This document shows, one piece after another, positions 1-9,330 of a stretch of 64,000 bases of DNA. Below the pieces are notes generated by a model. The model had not been told where the DNA came from and ran no database searches. It worked only from the letters and a program-made list of their open reading frames with translations. Position 1 is the stretch's first letter. Each line of letters begins with the position of its first letter. This DNA is from Dermacoccus nishinomiyaensis (lineage in GTDB: Bacteria > Actinomycetota > Actinomycetes > Actinomycetales > Dermatophilaceae): positions 124,001 through 188,000 of the forward strand of contig NZ_UFXX01000001.1 of NCBI RefSeq assembly GCF_900447535.1, in the 5' to 3' direction. The position numbers and the translations under genes were made by a program.

Positions 1-78
1 CTGGTAGTCGCGCTCCGGTACCCCCGTGGGGTAGCTGACGCGCAGCCAGTTGACGATGCGCTCGAGGGACGGGTTCAT
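1..78 (-). CDS. DUF3349 domain protein (partial, N-terminus only)
   Basis: Only the first 26 codons are in the window; the rest lies beyond position 1. The reading starts MNPSLERIVNWLR and continues with a YPTGVPERDYQ stretch, which is typical of the N-terminus of the small helical DUF3349 proteins of actinobacteria. Their function is not established. The start ATG (78) lies 4 nt after the stop of the preceding membrane-protein gene, so it is the last visible gene of the pit operon. The same trio occurs in M. tuberculosis as Rv0545c-Rv0544c-Rv0543c. The family call rests on a short stretch and on context. Confidence 0.75.
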   Translation of the reverse strand, partial: MNPSLERIVNWLRVSYPTGVPERDYQ

Positions 79-82
79 CGCC

Positions 83-376
83 TCACTTCTTCTCGGCGAA
101 GGTCGGGAACACGTGCTCGAACGACACCTTGTAGCCGAAGCCCGACGCGATGATGATGGCGAGGCCCAGCGCCACCGCGACGGCGACGAGCGCGAAGCAG
201 AGCAGGCCGACGGGCTTGCACCAGGACTTGGCGCTCTCGCCGGTCGTGAGAGCCCCTTCACCGGCGGCGCAGCCACGCACGCCGAAGGCGAACAGGGCAG
301 GCACGCCTGCACCGAGGACGATGGCGATGAGAAGCACCTTCCAGGCGCTCTCGAACGCGAGGGAGAGAGTGTTCAT
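83..376 (-). CDS. small two-TM membrane protein of the pit operon
   Basis: A 97-aa protein with two hydrophobic segments (about residues 12-32 and 56-80), a short loop between them and a charged C-terminus ending FAEKK. Its ATG overlaps the pit stop codon (ATGA), implying translational coupling. I cannot assign a biochemical role. Its position matches Rv0544c, a predicted membrane protein next to pitA in mycobacteria, so an accessory role at the phosphate permease is an inference from conserved order. A longer reading frame extends upstream inside pit, but the coupled ATG is the sensible start. Confidence 0.85.
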   Translation of the reverse strand: MNTLSLAFESAWKVLLIAIVLGAGVPALFAFGVRGCAAGEGALTTGESAKSWCKPVGLLCFALVAVAVALGLAIIIASGFGYKVSFEHVFPTFAEKK

Positions 377-1641
377 CGGGAACCAACCTTGGTCGCGGGG
401 TGGACGGTGTTGCGGTCGGACTCGGCCACGACGTCGGGGATGTGCGTCGCCGCGAGGTCCTGCGGGTCCCACTCCTCGTTGACGTTGTTGTGGTCGACCG
501 GCGTCTTGCGCGAGTGGTAGAACATGTAGGCCGCGAACGCGCACAGGATGGCGAAGACGACGATGCCGCCGGCGCCACCACCGATGACGTCACCGAGGTA
601 CCACATGAGCGCACCGACGACCGCGGCGGCGGGCAGGGTGATGAACCAGGCGAGCACCATGCGTCCGGCGACACCCCAGCGGACCTCCGCGCCCTTCTTG
701 CCCAGGCCGGTACCGAGGATCGAACCCGTCGCGACGTGCGTCGTCGACAGCGCGAAGCCGAGGTGGCTCGAGACGAGGATGACGGCGGAGCTGGCCGACT
801 CGGCAGCCATGCCCTGCGGCGACTCGATCTCGACGAGGCCCTTGCCGAGCGTGCGGATGATGCGCCAGCCGCCGAGGTAGGTGCCGGCCGCAATGGCGAG
901 CGCACAGGCGAACTTCACCCACAGCGGAACGCTGTGCGTGTCGGTCCAGGAGCCGTAGCCGATGAGGGCGAGGGTGATGACACCCATCGTCTTCTGCGCG
1001 TCGTTGGTGCCGTGAGCGAGCGAGACGAGCGAGGCGCTGCAGATCTGACCCCAGCGGAAACCACGCTCGGACTCGGCGTGACTGACCTTCTTCGTGATGG
1101 CGTAGATGAGCTTCGTGCCCAGCGCCGCGACGACCGCCGCGATGAAGGGCGACAGGAACGCGGGGATGATGACCTTGCCGACGACACCATCGAGCTTCGA
1201 ACCGTCACCCGTCCACTTGACACCCGCCATGCCGATCGCGGCGATGGCCGAACCGATGAGACCACCGAACAGTGCGTGGCTCGAACTGCTCGGGATGCCG
1301 AGCAGCCACGTGAGCAGGTTCCACACGATGCCACCGACGAGGCCGGCGAGCACGATGAGCAGCAGGGCCTGGCCGTGGTCGGCGAGGAACTCCGGTTTCG
1401 GAGCGCCGTCCTTGGCCTGGATCTTGATGACTGCGTTGGTGACGGTGAGGGCGACCTCGACCGACAGGAAGGCACCGATCAGGTTGAGGATGCCGGAGAG
1501 GGCGACTGCCACCTTGGGCTTGAGGGCACCGGTGGCGATGGACGTCGCCATCGCGTTGCCGGTGTCGTGGAAGCCGTTGGTGAAGTCGAACGCCAGTGCC
1601 GTGACGATGACGAGCACGAGAAGAATGAACGAGAAATCCAC
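373..1641 (-). CDS. pit: low-affinity inorganic phosphate permease (PiT family)
   Basis: A 422-aa polytopic membrane protein that should import phosphate by cation symport. Both PiT signatures are visible: NGFHDTGNAMA at about residues 22-32 and HGTNDAQ at about 210-216, the duplicated motif of the family. Around ten hydrophobic segments run along its length, with a hydrophilic C-terminal tail. The GTG at 1641 (reading VDFSFILLV) is chosen because it places the first membrane segment at the N-terminus as in homologues; the open frame continues upstream to 1848 but codes low-complexity Arg/Ala-rich sequence. It is first in a three-gene operon with the 97-aa membrane protein and the DUF3349 gene. 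Confidence 0.93.
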   Translation of the reverse strand: MDFSFILLVLVIVTALAFDFTNGFHDTGNAMATSIATGALKPKVAVALSGILNLIGAFLSVEVALTVTNAVIKIQAKDGAPKPEFLADHGQALLLIVLAGLVGGIVWNLLTWLLGIPSSSSHALFGGLIGSAIAAIGMAGVKWTGDGSKLDGVVGKVIIPAFLSPFIAAVVAALGTKLIYAITKKVSHAESERGFRWGQICSASLVSLAHGTNDAQKTMGVITLALIGYGSWTDTHSVPLWVKFACALAIAAGTYLGGWRIIRTLGKGLVEIESPQGMAAESASSAVILVSSHLGFALSTTHVATGSILGTGLGKKGAEVRWGVAGRMVLAWFITLPAAAVVGALMWYLGDVIGGGAGGIVVFAILCAFAAYMFYHSRKTPVDHNNVNEEWDPQDLAATHIPDVVAESDRNTVHPATKVGSR

Positions 1642-1849
1642 ACGGAAAGTGTGCAACCGCGCAGTGGCCGCCGAGTGCGCTGTACGCAAACGGGTGTTGG
1701 CACTACGGGAAATTCGCGGGAGCGCCCGATATCTGTTCACCGGAAGTTCACCTCCCGTGCGGCGATTCTTTGCCGGACGGGCACGCGCGAGGGCGCCCCG
1801 GGGTCTCGCCCGGTTGACGCGGGCGGCCCGCTCGACCACGTGACGCAAC

Positions 1850-1893
1850 GAGACCGCCGGGTCTGGAGCATGAGCTCCGGACCCGGCGGTCTC
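1850..1893 (-). terminator. 20-bp hairpin downstream of lpd
   Basis: Two 20-nt arms (1850-1869 and 1874-1893) pair completely, allowing one G-U, around a 4-nt loop. The hairpin lies 47 nt beyond the lpd stop and before the pit operon. There is no clear U-tract, as is common for terminators in high-GC actinobacteria, so its role as terminator is inferred from position and stem strength. Confidence 0.7.
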
Positions 1894-1939
1894 GAATCGA
1901 TCGCGCTGAGGTACAGGCGCGATCAGTGGATCTGCGCGA

Positions 1940-3340
1940 TCAGAGGTTGATCATGTGCCCGGCGATGCCGTGCACGGCTTCCTTCACGGCCTCTCCCAGC
2001 GTCGGGTGGGCGAAGATGTTGCGCGAGACCTCGTCGGCCGTCAGATCCCACTGCTGCGCGAGCGTCAGCACCGGGAGCATCTCGGTGACGTCGGGGCCGA
2101 TCATCGCGGCGCCGAGCAGTTCGTCGTGCTTCGCGTCTGCGATGACCTTGACGAAGCCCACGGCCTCGCCGAGGCCCTGCGCCTTGCCGTTCGCGGAGAA
2201 CGGGAACGTCGCCGTCTTGACGTCGTAGCCCTTCTCCTTGGCCTGAGCCTCGGAGTAACCGAACGAGGCGACCTGCGGCTGGCAGTACGTCGCGCGCGGG
2301 ATCATGTCGTAGTTGATCTCCATCGTCTCGACGCCCGCGATGGTCTCGGCGGCGACGATGCCCATGGCCTCGGCGGTGTGCGCGAGCATGAGCTTCGCCG
2401 TCACGTCACCGATGGCGTAGACCTTGTCGACGTTGGTGCGGCCGCGCCCGTCGATCTCGATGGCGCCGCGCTCGGTGAGCTTGACGCCGAGATCCTCCAG
2501 GCCGTAGCCCTCGACGCGCGGCTTGAAGCCGAACGCCGACAGCATCTTGTCGGCCTCGAGCACCTGCGAGTCGCCGCCCTTGGCGGGGGAGACGGTGACC
2601 TTGACGCCGGAGCCGGTGTCCTCGGCCTTCTCGACCTTCGTGCCGGTCATGACCTTGATGCCGAGCTTCTTGTACTGCTTGAGCAGCTCCTTGGACACGT
2701 CCGCGTCCTCGGTCGGCACCATGCGGTCGGCGAACTCGACGATCGTCACGTCGACGCCGAAGTTCTTCATGACGTAGGCGAACTCGACGCCGATGGCGCC
2801 CGAACCGCCGATGATGATGGAGCCCGGCAGCTCCTCCGAGAGGATCTGCTCCTCGTAGGAGACGATGTTCTTGCTGAGGTCGACCCCGGGCATCGTGCGC
2901 ACGGTGGCGCCCGTCGCGATGATGAGGTTGTCGTAGGTGACGCTCTGGGTGGAGCCGTCCTCACCCTTCACGTCGATGGAGTGGTCGGCCTTGAGCGTGC
3001 CGTGACCGTTGATCTCGGTGATCTTGTTCTTCTTCATCAGGTAGTGAACACCCTTGACGATGTTCGACGAGACCTGACGGGAACGCTTGTGCGTGGGCCC
3101 GAACGCCATCGTGGCGTCGCCCTCGATGCCGAACTTCTCCTTCTCGTGCGTGAGCACGTGCGCGAGTTCGGCGTTCTTCAGCAGAGCTTTCGAGGGGATG
3201 CACCCGACGTTGAGGCAGACACCTCCCCAGTACTTCTGCTCGATAACGGCGGCGCTCAGGCCGAGCTGGGAGGCGCGAATAGCCGCGACGTACCCACCCG
3301 GGCCGGCGCCGAGGACGACGACATCAAAATGATTGGCCAC
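1940..3340 (-). CDS. lpd: dihydrolipoyl dehydrogenase (E3)
   Basis: A 466-aa flavoprotein that reoxidises dihydrolipoyl groups of the pyruvate and 2-oxoglutarate dehydrogenase complexes with NAD+. Visible: the N-terminal FAD motif GAGPGG (residues 11-16), the redox disulfide motif [12 protein letters not shown] (Cys42 and Cys47), a second Rossmann motif GGSGAIGVE, the FAD-binding YAIGDV, and the C-terminal [10 protein letters not shown] with the catalytic His-Glu pair. Length matches the family. The GTG at 3340 is chosen over in-frame upstream codons because it gives the standard N-terminus and lies 7 nt after a TAGGCT box, implying a leaderless transcript. No E1 or E2 gene is adjacent. Confidence 0.97.
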   Translation of the reverse strand: MANHFDVVVLGAGPGGYVAAIRASQLGLSAAVIEQKYWGGVCLNVGCIPSKALLKNAELAHVLTHEKEKFGIEGDATMAFGPTHKRSRQVSSNIVKGVHYLMKKNKITEINGHGTLKADHSIDVKGEDGSTQSVTYDNLIIATGATVRTMPGVDLSKNIVSYEEQILSEELPGSIIIGGSGAIGVEFAYVMKNFGVDVTIVEFADRMVPTEDADVSKELLKQYKKLGIKVMTGTKVEKAEDTGSGVKVTVSPAKGGDSQVLEADKMLSAFGFKPRVEGYGLEDLGVKLTERGAIEIDGRGRTNVDKVYAIGDVTAKLMLAHTAEAMGIVAAETIAGVETMEINYDMIPRATYCQPQVASFGYSEAQAKEKGYDVKTATFPFSANGKAQGLGEAVGFVKVIADAKHDELLGAAMIGPDVTEMLPVLTLAQQWDLTADEVSRNIFAHPTLGEAVKEAVHGIAGHMINL

Positions 3341-3347
3341 GAGGCAG

Positions 3348-3353
3348 AGCCTA
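3348..3353 (-). promoter_or_regulatory. -10 box of lpd, leaderless type
   Basis: TAGGCT on the minus strand, 7 nt before the GTG at 3340. This TANNNT-N7-start layout is the usual signature of leaderless transcripts in actinobacteria. No ribosome-binding site separates it from the start. Confidence 0.6.
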
Positions 3354-3455
3354 GACCCATCGGGGCGCAGGGTGTGAGTGCAGGTAGTTACTGACGGGTA
3401 GAAGTTTGCGGCGCCCGGTCCCGACCGTTCCCGTGCGCCTCGCGGCGCGTGGGGC

Positions 3456-4421
3456 TCAGTCGTCCGCCGCCTCGGTGTGCTGCGCGAGCAGCTCATGCGC
3501 CAAGGGCGTGTCGACGACGATCGAGGTGAGGTAGCCCCCGCGGATGCCGGCCGCGACGGCCGCGGCGCGCGCCCGACCGTGCGACAGGGCCACGACGTGG
3601 GTGATGAGCCGCAGGTCGTCGGGGCGCATGCTGACCAGACGGGCCGTCAGGCCCGCGTGCACCGGCGCGCCGGTCACGTCGAACAGGGAGCCGGCGATCT
3701 CGCCGACGACCTGCAGGCGCGCGAGATCGTCGCGCTCGTCGTCGCTCGCGAGGTCGAACAGGGTGCTCTCGCCACTGCTCCACCCGCCGACGCCGACGAG
3801 TGCGAGGGAGCAGTGCTTGGCGTCGTCGAGGGTGCCTGCGACGCTCGCCTGAGCGCGGATGACGGCGGCCGCAGCGGCGTCGTCGGCAACGAGCGGCGCG
3901 TAGAAGACGCGGGGTTCTCCGCCGGTGAGGCGGGCGGCGTCACGCACGACGTCGACGGGGGAGGATTCGTACGCCGGCAGGTCGAGGGCCCCGGAGAGCT
4001 GGACGATCGGCACGGGTGGCAGACCGTCGAAGTGGCGCACCGCCTTGGCGACCATCCGGCTCCATGGCAGCCCGATGACGTCGGTCGGCTGCGCGAGGCG
4101 CCGCATGAGGTCGGCGCCGCGGCGGGCGAGCTCGTCCTGCGCGGCGTCCGTCTCGAGTTCCTCGACGTCGACGACGACGGCGTGTGCGAGCCCGAACGCG
4201 TCGCGCAGGCGGCGTTCGAGGTGCTCGCACCCGGCGCCGGGGTCGACGACGTCGATGCGGACGATTCCCTGGTCGCGGGCCTCCTCGAGCAGGCGCGCCA
4301 CCTTGAACCGACTGATGTCGAGCTCTTCGGCGATGGCCACCTTGGAGGCGTCGTCGAGGTAGTAGCGACGTGCTGCGTGGACCATGAGGCGCTGATGCTG
4401 CGGTGCGCTCGCGTCGACCAT
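3456..4421 (-). CDS. SorC-family sugar-responsive transcriptional regulator
   Basis: A 321-aa regulator. The first about 55 residues form a helix-turn-helix ([19 protein letters not shown], then [10 protein letters not shown]), and the rest is the SorC-type sugar-phosphate-binding domain, related to phosphosugar isomerases. It is transcribed divergently from the polyol ABC operon, separated by 144 nt that contain a promoter-like pair and two identical palindromes. It is therefore the probable local regulator of polyol uptake and catabolism, likely responding to a sugar phosphate such as xylulose 5-phosphate. The effector and the sign of regulation are inferences. Confidence 0.9.
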   Translation of the reverse strand: MVDASAPQHQRLMVHAARRYYLDDASKVAIAEELDISRFKVARLLEEARDQGIVRIDVVDPGAGCEHLERRLRDAFGLAHAVVVDVEELETDAAQDELARRGADLMRRLAQPTDVIGLPWSRMVAKAVRHFDGLPPVPIVQLSGALDLPAYESSPVDVVRDAARLTGGEPRVFYAPLVADDAAAAAVIRAQASVAGTLDDAKHCSLALVGVGGWSSGESTLFDLASDDERDDLARLQVVGEIAGSLFDVTGAPVHAGLTARLVSMRPDDLRLITHVVALSHGRARAAAVAAGIRGGYLTSIVVDTPLAHELLAQHTEAADD

Positions 4422-4455
4422 GGGAACTCCCGGCGTTCGTAGCGTGAATCGTGGG

Positions 4456-4485
4456 TTGACATTGTGTGTCGAATCACACTTTACT
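4456..4485 (+). promoter_or_regulatory. candidate promoter of the polyol operon
   Basis: TTGACA (4456-4461) and TTTACT (4480-4485) are spaced by 18 nt, facing the binding-protein gene. The -35 is a perfect consensus; the -10 matches 4 of 6. An imperfect palindrome GTGTG-N6-CACAC (4464-4479) sits between the two boxes. Confidence 0.5.
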
Positions 4486-4501
4486 CATATGTGCCTGCTA
4501 G

Positions 4502-4532
4502 TGCTCAAGTGAGCATGGTGCTCGTTCGAGCA
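4502..4532. promoter_or_regulatory. two tandem TGCTC-N4-GAGCA operator-like palindromes
   Basis: Identical inverted repeats TGCTC-N4-GAGCA occur at 4502-4515 and 4519-4532, 17 bp centre to centre, between the candidate promoter and the GTG at 4566. The duplication and position between divergent genes make them the best candidate binding sites of the adjacent SorC-type regulator. Sites just downstream of the promoter would suit repression. Confidence 0.65.
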
Positions 4533-4565
4533 TTGCACACCAGGCACGACGACATGGGAGGTTTC

Positions 4566-5927
4566 GTGGGACGACGACGAAATGGCATCGCCCTCCTCGC
4601 CGCGGCAGCACTGGTGGGCGGTTCTACGACCGCGTGCGCGGGCTGGGGTGGCGGGGTCTCATCGGGTGGCAAGGACAGCATCAACGTCCTCATGGTCAAC
4701 AACCCGCAGATGATGGACCTGCAGAAGCTCGCGCCGGATTTCGAGAAGGAGACGGGCATCCACGTCAACTTCACGGTGCTGCCGGAGGACGACCTGCGCG
4801 ACAAGACGAGTCAGGAGTTCAGCGCCCAGGCCGGTCAGTACGACGTCGCGACGTTGAGCAACTTCGAGATCCCGATCTACGCGAAGGCCGGCTGGGTCGC
4901 GGATCTCACGAGCCACGTCAAGGCCGACACCCAGTTTGACCAGGACGACATCCTCGCTCCCATGACGAAGGCGCTCAGCGTCGACGGGAAGATCTACGGC
5001 GAGCCGTTCTACGGCGAGTCGAGCTTTCTCATGTACCGCAAGGACATCCTCGCGTCGAAGGACATCACGATGCCCGCGAACCCGACGTGGCCGCAGGTCG
5101 CCGACATCGCGGCCAAGGTTGACGGCGCCCAGCCGGGCATGCGCGGCATCTGCCTGCGTGGTCAGCCAGGATGGGGTCAGCTGTTCGCGCCGCTGACGAC
5201 CGTCGTCAACACCTTCGGGGGCACCTGGTTCACGAAGGACTGGCAGGCGCAGGTCGACTCGCCCGAGTTCAAGCAGGCGACGAACTTCTACGTCGACCTC
5301 GTCAGGAAGCACGGTGAGGCCGGAGCGCCGCAGGCGGGCTTCACCGAGTGCCTCAACAACACCCAGCAGGGCAAGACGGCGATGTGGTACGACGCGACGT
5401 CGGCCGCCGGTTCCCTCGAGGCCAAGGGCTCGCCGGTGGCCGGGAAGATGGGCTACGCGCCGGCTCCCGTCGTCAAGACGAAGAACGCCGGTTGGCTGTA
5501 CGCCTGGGCGTGGGCGATCGAGCAGAAGTCCGAGAAGAAGGACGCCGCCTGGAAGTTCGTCTCGTGGGCCTCGGGCAAGAAGTACGAGAAGCTCGTCGGC
5601 GAGAAGATCGGCTGGTCGTCGGTCCCCTCCGGCAAGCGCGCCTCGACGTACGAGATCCCCGAGTACGTCGCCTCCGCGAAGGCGTTCGCCGAACCCGCGA
5701 AGAAGGCCATCGAGTCGGCTCAGCCCGACAACCCGGGCGTCCAGCCCCGACCCGCGGGCGGCATCCAGTTCGTCGACATCCCCGAGTTTCCGGCCCTGGG
5801 CACCCAGGTCAGCCAGGAGGTCAGCTCGGCCATCGCCGGCAAGCAGAGCGTCGACGCGGCGCTCGAGACGGGCCAGGAGCTCGCGAGCGACGTGGCCGAG
5901 GACTATCGCAAGCGTGAAGGGAAGTGA
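4566..5927 (+). CDS. sugar/polyol ABC transporter substrate-binding lipoprotein
   Basis: A 453-aa extracytoplasmic binding protein of family 1 (MalE-like). A basic N-terminus and hydrophobic segment end at GGSTTAC, with Cys24 as the probable lipidation site, so it should be anchored to the outer face of the membrane. The mature part holds features of sorbitol/mannitol-type binding proteins (YGEPFYGESSFLMYRKD; GWLYAWAWAIE). The GTG at 4566 is preferred because GGGAGG (4556-4561) precedes it; an ATG at 4554 is in frame but lacks a ribosome-binding site. It is first in an operon with two permeases and a polyol dehydrogenase. The substrate is inferred from neighbours, most likely mannitol, sorbitol, arabitol or xylitol. 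Confidence 0.92.
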   Translation: MGRRRNGIALLAAAALVGGSTTACAGWGGGVSSGGKDSINVLMVNNPQMMDLQKLAPDFEKETGIHVNFTVLPEDDLRDKTSQEFSAQAGQYDVATLSNFEIPIYAKAGWVADLTSHVKADTQFDQDDILAPMTKALSVDGKIYGEPFYGESSFLMYRKDILASKDITMPANPTWPQVADIAAKVDGAQPGMRGICLRGQPGWGQLFAPLTTVVNTFGGTWFTKDWQAQVDSPEFKQATNFYVDLVRKHGEAGAPQAGFTECLNNTQQGKTAMWYDATSAAGSLEAKGSPVAGKMGYAPAPVVKTKNAGWLYAWAWAIEQKSEKKDAAWKFVSWASGKKYEKLVGEKIGWSSVPSGKRASTYEIPEYVASAKAFAEPAKKAIESAQPDNPGVQPRPAGGIQFVDIPEFPALGTQVSQEVSSAIAGKQSVDAALETGQELASDVAEDYRKREGK

Positions 5928-6910
5928 GTGACGTGAGCACCAACGCGCTCGCACGAGGGGGCGAGGACGACTTCGATCACCGCGACCCCGACAACCACGA
6001 TCTCGAACCGGCTCCGGGCGGCAAGACAGCCCTGGCCCGGACGGGAGCGTGGGCGCGCCGCGCGCCGCTGCTGCCGGCGCTGATCTTCATGATCATCGCG
6101 ACGCAGCTGCCGTTCGTCGCGACCATCGTCATCTCGATGATGCGCTGGAACGCGTACTACCCCGATGACGTCGGATTCGCCGGCTTCGACAACTTCGTCA
6201 CGGTGTTCACGAACGTCAACACCCGCAAGGCGATCTGGGTAACAATCCTGCTCACGCTCATGGTCGTCATCATCAGCCTGCTGCTCGGGCTCGGCATCGC
6301 GCTGCTGCTCGATCGCAAGTTCAAGGGCCGCGGCATCGTCCGAACCCTCATGATCACGCCGTTCCTCATCGTGCCCGTCGCCGCGGCGCTGCTGTGGAAG
6401 CACGCGCTGTTCAACCCCGAGTACGGCCTGTTCAATGGATTCCTCAAGATGGTTCTCGGCGACGACGCTCCGCAGCCGGACTGGATCACGAACAACCCGC
6501 TGCTCGCGGTGGCGGTCTCGCTCATCTGGCAGTGGACGCCGTTCATGATGCTCATCTTGCTCGCGGGTCTGCAGTCGCGCCCGATGGACGTCGTCGAGGC
6601 CGCGCGCATCGACGGTGCGTCGAACTGGCAGATCTTCAAGCACATGACGCTGCCGCACCTGCGCCCGTACATCGAGCTGAGCACCCTGCTCGGCGCGATC
6701 TACATCGTGCAGAACTTCGACGCCGTCTTCACGATCACCTCGGGTGGTCTCGGCACTGCGAACCTGCCGTACCTCATCTACCAGACCTTCTACCAGGCCC
6801 ACGATTACGGTCAGGCCTCCGCAGCCGGTGTGATCGTCGTCCTCGGCACGATCATCATCGCGACGGCCGCTCTGCGCACCGTCCTCAGCCTCTTCAAGGA
6901 GGAGAACTGA
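5924..6910 (+). CDS. sugar ABC transporter permease, MalF type
   Basis: A 328-aa inner-membrane permease with a polar N-terminal tail of about 45 residues and six hydrophobic segments. The EAA loop that docks the ATPase is visible (VVEAARIDGASNWQIFKH). The GTG start overlaps the stop of the binding-protein gene by 4 nt, implying coupling. It should form the channel together with the next permease. No ATP-binding subunit is encoded in this cluster, so it presumably uses a shared ATPase of the MsiK/UgpC type encoded elsewhere. Confidence 0.95.
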   Translation: MSDVSTNALARGGEDDFDHRDPDNHDLEPAPGGKTALARTGAWARRAPLLPALIFMIIATQLPFVATIVISMMRWNAYYPDDVGFAGFDNFVTVFTNVNTRKAIWVTILLTLMVVIISLLLGLGIALLLDRKFKGRGIVRTLMITPFLIVPVAAALLWKHALFNPEYGLFNGFLKMVLGDDAPQPDWITNNPLLAVAVSLIWQWTPFMMLILLAGLQSRPMDVVEAARIDGASNWQIFKHMTLPHLRPYIELSTLLGAIYIVQNFDAVFTITSGGLGTANLPYLIYQTFYQAHDYGQASAAGVIVVLGTIIIATAALRTVLSLFKEEN

Positions 6911-7797
6911 TGAGCACTCCCGCCTCCGCGGCCGCTGCACCCGCCGCGACGCCGAAGTCCTCCGGGCCCGCGTACACGCCGAACCCGAAGAAGAGGTCGG
7001 GCGCCCTGCTGGGCGTCCTCGCCTGGATCATCGGCCTGCTGTTCGTCCTGCCCGTCGTGTGGATGGTGTGGATCTCGTTCCACTCCGAGAACGACGCGGC
7101 CACCAACCCGCCCAAGTTCGACGCTCCCTTCTCGACGGAGGGCTACAAGAACTTCTTCGACTCGAACCCGTGGCCGTCCCTGGCGAACTCGCTGACGGCG
7201 AGCGTCGTCTCGACCCTCATCGTCCTGCTGCTCGCCCTGCCGGCCGCGTACGCCCTGTCGATCCGTCCGGTGAAGAAGTGGTCGGACGTGTTGTTCTTCT
7301 TCCTGTCGACGAAGTTCATGCCCGTTGTCGCAGCGCTGCTGCCGATCTACCTGTTCGCGCAGAAGGTCAACCTGCTCGACAACATCTGGCTTCTCATCCT
7401 GCTGTACACGTCGATGAACCTGCCGATCGCGATCTGGATGCTGCGCAGCTTCCTCGCCGAGGTTCCGAGCGAGATGCTCGAGGCCGCCCAGGTCGACGGC
7501 GCCGGTCTCGTGCGCACGCTGCGTGAGGTCATCGCGCCGGTCGTCATGCCCGGCATCGCCTCGGCCGCGCTCATCTGCTTCATCTTCAGCTGGAACGAGA
7601 TGCTGTTCGCCCGCGTGCTCACCGGTACGGTGGCGGAGACCGCGCCCGTGTTCCTCACGGGCTTCGTGACGAGTCAGGGCCTATTCCTCGCCAAGGTGTG
7701 CGCCGCGTCGATCGTCGTGTCGCTGCCCGTCCTCGCCGCCGGTTTCGCCGCGCAGGACAAGCTGGTCCAGGGCCTGTCGCTGGGAGCTGTTCGCTGA
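6910..7797 (+). CDS. sugar ABC transporter permease, MalG type
   Basis: A 295-aa permease, the partner of the preceding MalF-type subunit. It begins with a Pro/Ala-rich cytoplasmic tail of about 30 residues, followed by six hydrophobic segments; the EAA loop reads EMLEAAQVDGAGLVRTL. The ATG shares one base with the previous stop (TGATG), and its own stop overlaps the next gene in the same way. Its translated start lies well inside a longer open frame that begins at 6394 within the previous gene; that upstream part is not coding in this frame. Confidence 0.95.
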   Translation: MSTPASAAAAPAATPKSSGPAYTPNPKKRSGALLGVLAWIIGLLFVLPVVWMVWISFHSENDAATNPPKFDAPFSTEGYKNFFDSNPWPSLANSLTASVVSTLIVLLLALPAAYALSIRPVKKWSDVLFFFLSTKFMPVVAALLPIYLFAQKVNLLDNIWLLILLYTSMNLPIAIWMLRSFLAEVPSEMLEAAQVDGAGLVRTLREVIAPVVMPGIASAALICFIFSWNEMLFARVLTGTVAETAPVFLTGFVTSQGLFLAKVCAASIVVSLPVLAAGFAAQDKLVQGLSLGAVR

Positions 7798-9293
7798 TGG
7801 CCGTCCGTCTTTTGCAATCCACGTTGGCCGAGCTGCCGGAACAGGTGGCGCGCCCCACCTACGACCGCGCGAAGCTGACGACGGGCATCGTCCACTTCGG
7901 CGTCGGCGGCTTCCACCGCGCGCATGAGGCGATGTACCTCGATCGTCTCATGAACGACGGCGAGGCCCTCGACTCGGCCATCACGGGCGTGGGGGTGCTG
8001 CCGCACGACAAGCGCATCGTCGACACCCTCAATGCGCAGGACGGGCTCTACACCCTCGTCCTCAAGCACCCGGACGGCACCCGCGAGCCGCGCGTCATCG
8101 GCTCGATCCAGAAGATGCTGTTCGCGCCCGACGACCCCGACGCGGTCATCGACCTCATGGTGAGCCCGGAGGTCAAGATCGTCTCGCTGACGATCACCGA
8201 GGGCGGCTACCTCGTCAACCAGGTGACGGGGGAGTTCGAGGCATCCAACCCGGGCATCCAGCACGACCTGGCCGACGGGGCGTCACCGCAGACGGCGTTC
8301 GGGCTCATCGTCGAGGCGATCCGACGCCGTCGCGACGCGGGGCTCACGCCGTTCACCGTCATGAGCTGCGACAACCTGCCGGGCAACGGCGAGATCGCGC
8401 GGCGCATGATGACGGCGTACGCCGAGCTGAAGGACCCGTCGGTCGCGCAGTACATGCGCGATCACGTCGCGTTCCCGAACTCTATGGTCGACCGCATCAC
8501 GCCCGTCACGGCGCCGGAGGACATCGCCGAGCTTGCCGACACGTTCGGTGTCGAGGACGGCTGGCCGGTCGTGTGCGAACCGTTCGCCCAGTGGGTGCTG
8601 CAGGACGAGTTCACCAACGGGCGCCCGCCGTTCGAGGATGCCGGGGTCCAGATCGTCGACGACGTCGAACCGTACGAGCTGATGAAGCTGCGCCTGCTCA
8701 ACTGCGGCCACCAGACGCTCTGCTACGTCGGCTACCTCGCCGGTTACCGCTACGCGCACGAGGTGTGCAGCGACCCGTTGTTCGTCGACTTTCTGCTCGG
8801 TTACATGGAGAAGGAGGGTTCGGCGACGCTGCCGGAGGTGCCCGGGGTCGACCTCGACGCCTACCGTCACGAGCTCATCGCGCGGTTCGCCAACCCCGAG
8901 GTGCGCGACACGCTCGCCCGGCTGTGCATGGAGAGCAGCGACCGCATCCCCAAGTGGCTCGTGCCGGTCGTCAAGCACAACCTGGCGCACGGCGGCGAGA
9001 TCGACCGCTCGGCCCTTGTCATCGCGTCGTGGGCGCGCTACGCCGAGGGCGCCGACGAGCAGGGCGACCCGATCGACGTCAACGATCGCGCCAAGGAGGC
9101 CGTCATGGCGGCCGCAGCGGCGCAGCAGGACGACAAGCTCGCGTTCCTGCGCAACCCGGACTTCTTCGGCGACCTCGTCGACGACGAACGATTCACGACG
9201 GCCTACGTCGCGGCACTCGACTCGCTGCACGAGGTCGGAGCCCGAGCCACGCTCGAGGCCCGCGCCGCCCAGGACGCCCGCCCCGGCGCGTGA
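7797..9293 (+). CDS. mannitol/arabitol dehydrogenase (long-chain polyol dehydrogenase)
   Basis: A 498-aa NAD-dependent enzyme of the polyol-specific long-chain dehydrogenase family, which oxidises mannitol to fructose, D-arabitol to D-xylulose, or both. Visible: the N-terminal GIVHFGVGGFHRAH (nucleotide-binding region), SCDNLPGNG, and MKLRLLNCGHQ, which carries the catalytic Lys-Asn-His region. It starts one base inside the permease stop (TGATG), so uptake and oxidation are co-translated. The presence of a xylulokinase and absence of a fructokinase downstream favour arabitol or xylitol over mannitol as the physiological substrate; this is inference. Confidence 0.9.
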   Translation: MAVRLLQSTLAELPEQVARPTYDRAKLTTGIVHFGVGGFHRAHEAMYLDRLMNDGEALDSAITGVGVLPHDKRIVDTLNAQDGLYTLVLKHPDGTREPRVIGSIQKMLFAPDDPDAVIDLMVSPEVKIVSLTITEGGYLVNQVTGEFEASNPGIQHDLADGASPQTAFGLIVEAIRRRRDAGLTPFTVMSCDNLPGNGEIARRMMTAYAELKDPSVAQYMRDHVAFPNSMVDRITPVTAPEDIAELADTFGVEDGWPVVCEPFAQWVLQDEFTNGRPPFEDAGVQIVDDVEPYELMKLRLLNCGHQTLCYVGYLAGYRYAHEVCSDPLFVDFLLGYMEKEGSATLPEVPGVDLDAYRHELIARFANPEVRDTLARLCMESSDRIPKWLVPVVKHNLAHGGEIDRSALVIASWARYAEGADEQGDPIDVNDRAKEAVMAAAAAQQDDKLAFLRNPDFFGDLVDDERFTTAYVAALDSLHEVGARATLEARAAQDARPGA

Positions 9294-9330
9294 GCCGGCA
9301 CGGTGACGTCGGGGTGACCTGACGAGGCGT

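Noticed and set aside
400-1950. Long plus-strand open frame of 516 codons opposite pit
   Set aside because: Composition is Arg/Asp/Glu/Gly-biased without domains and it is antisense to a clear permease gene; a normal shadow in high-GC DNA.
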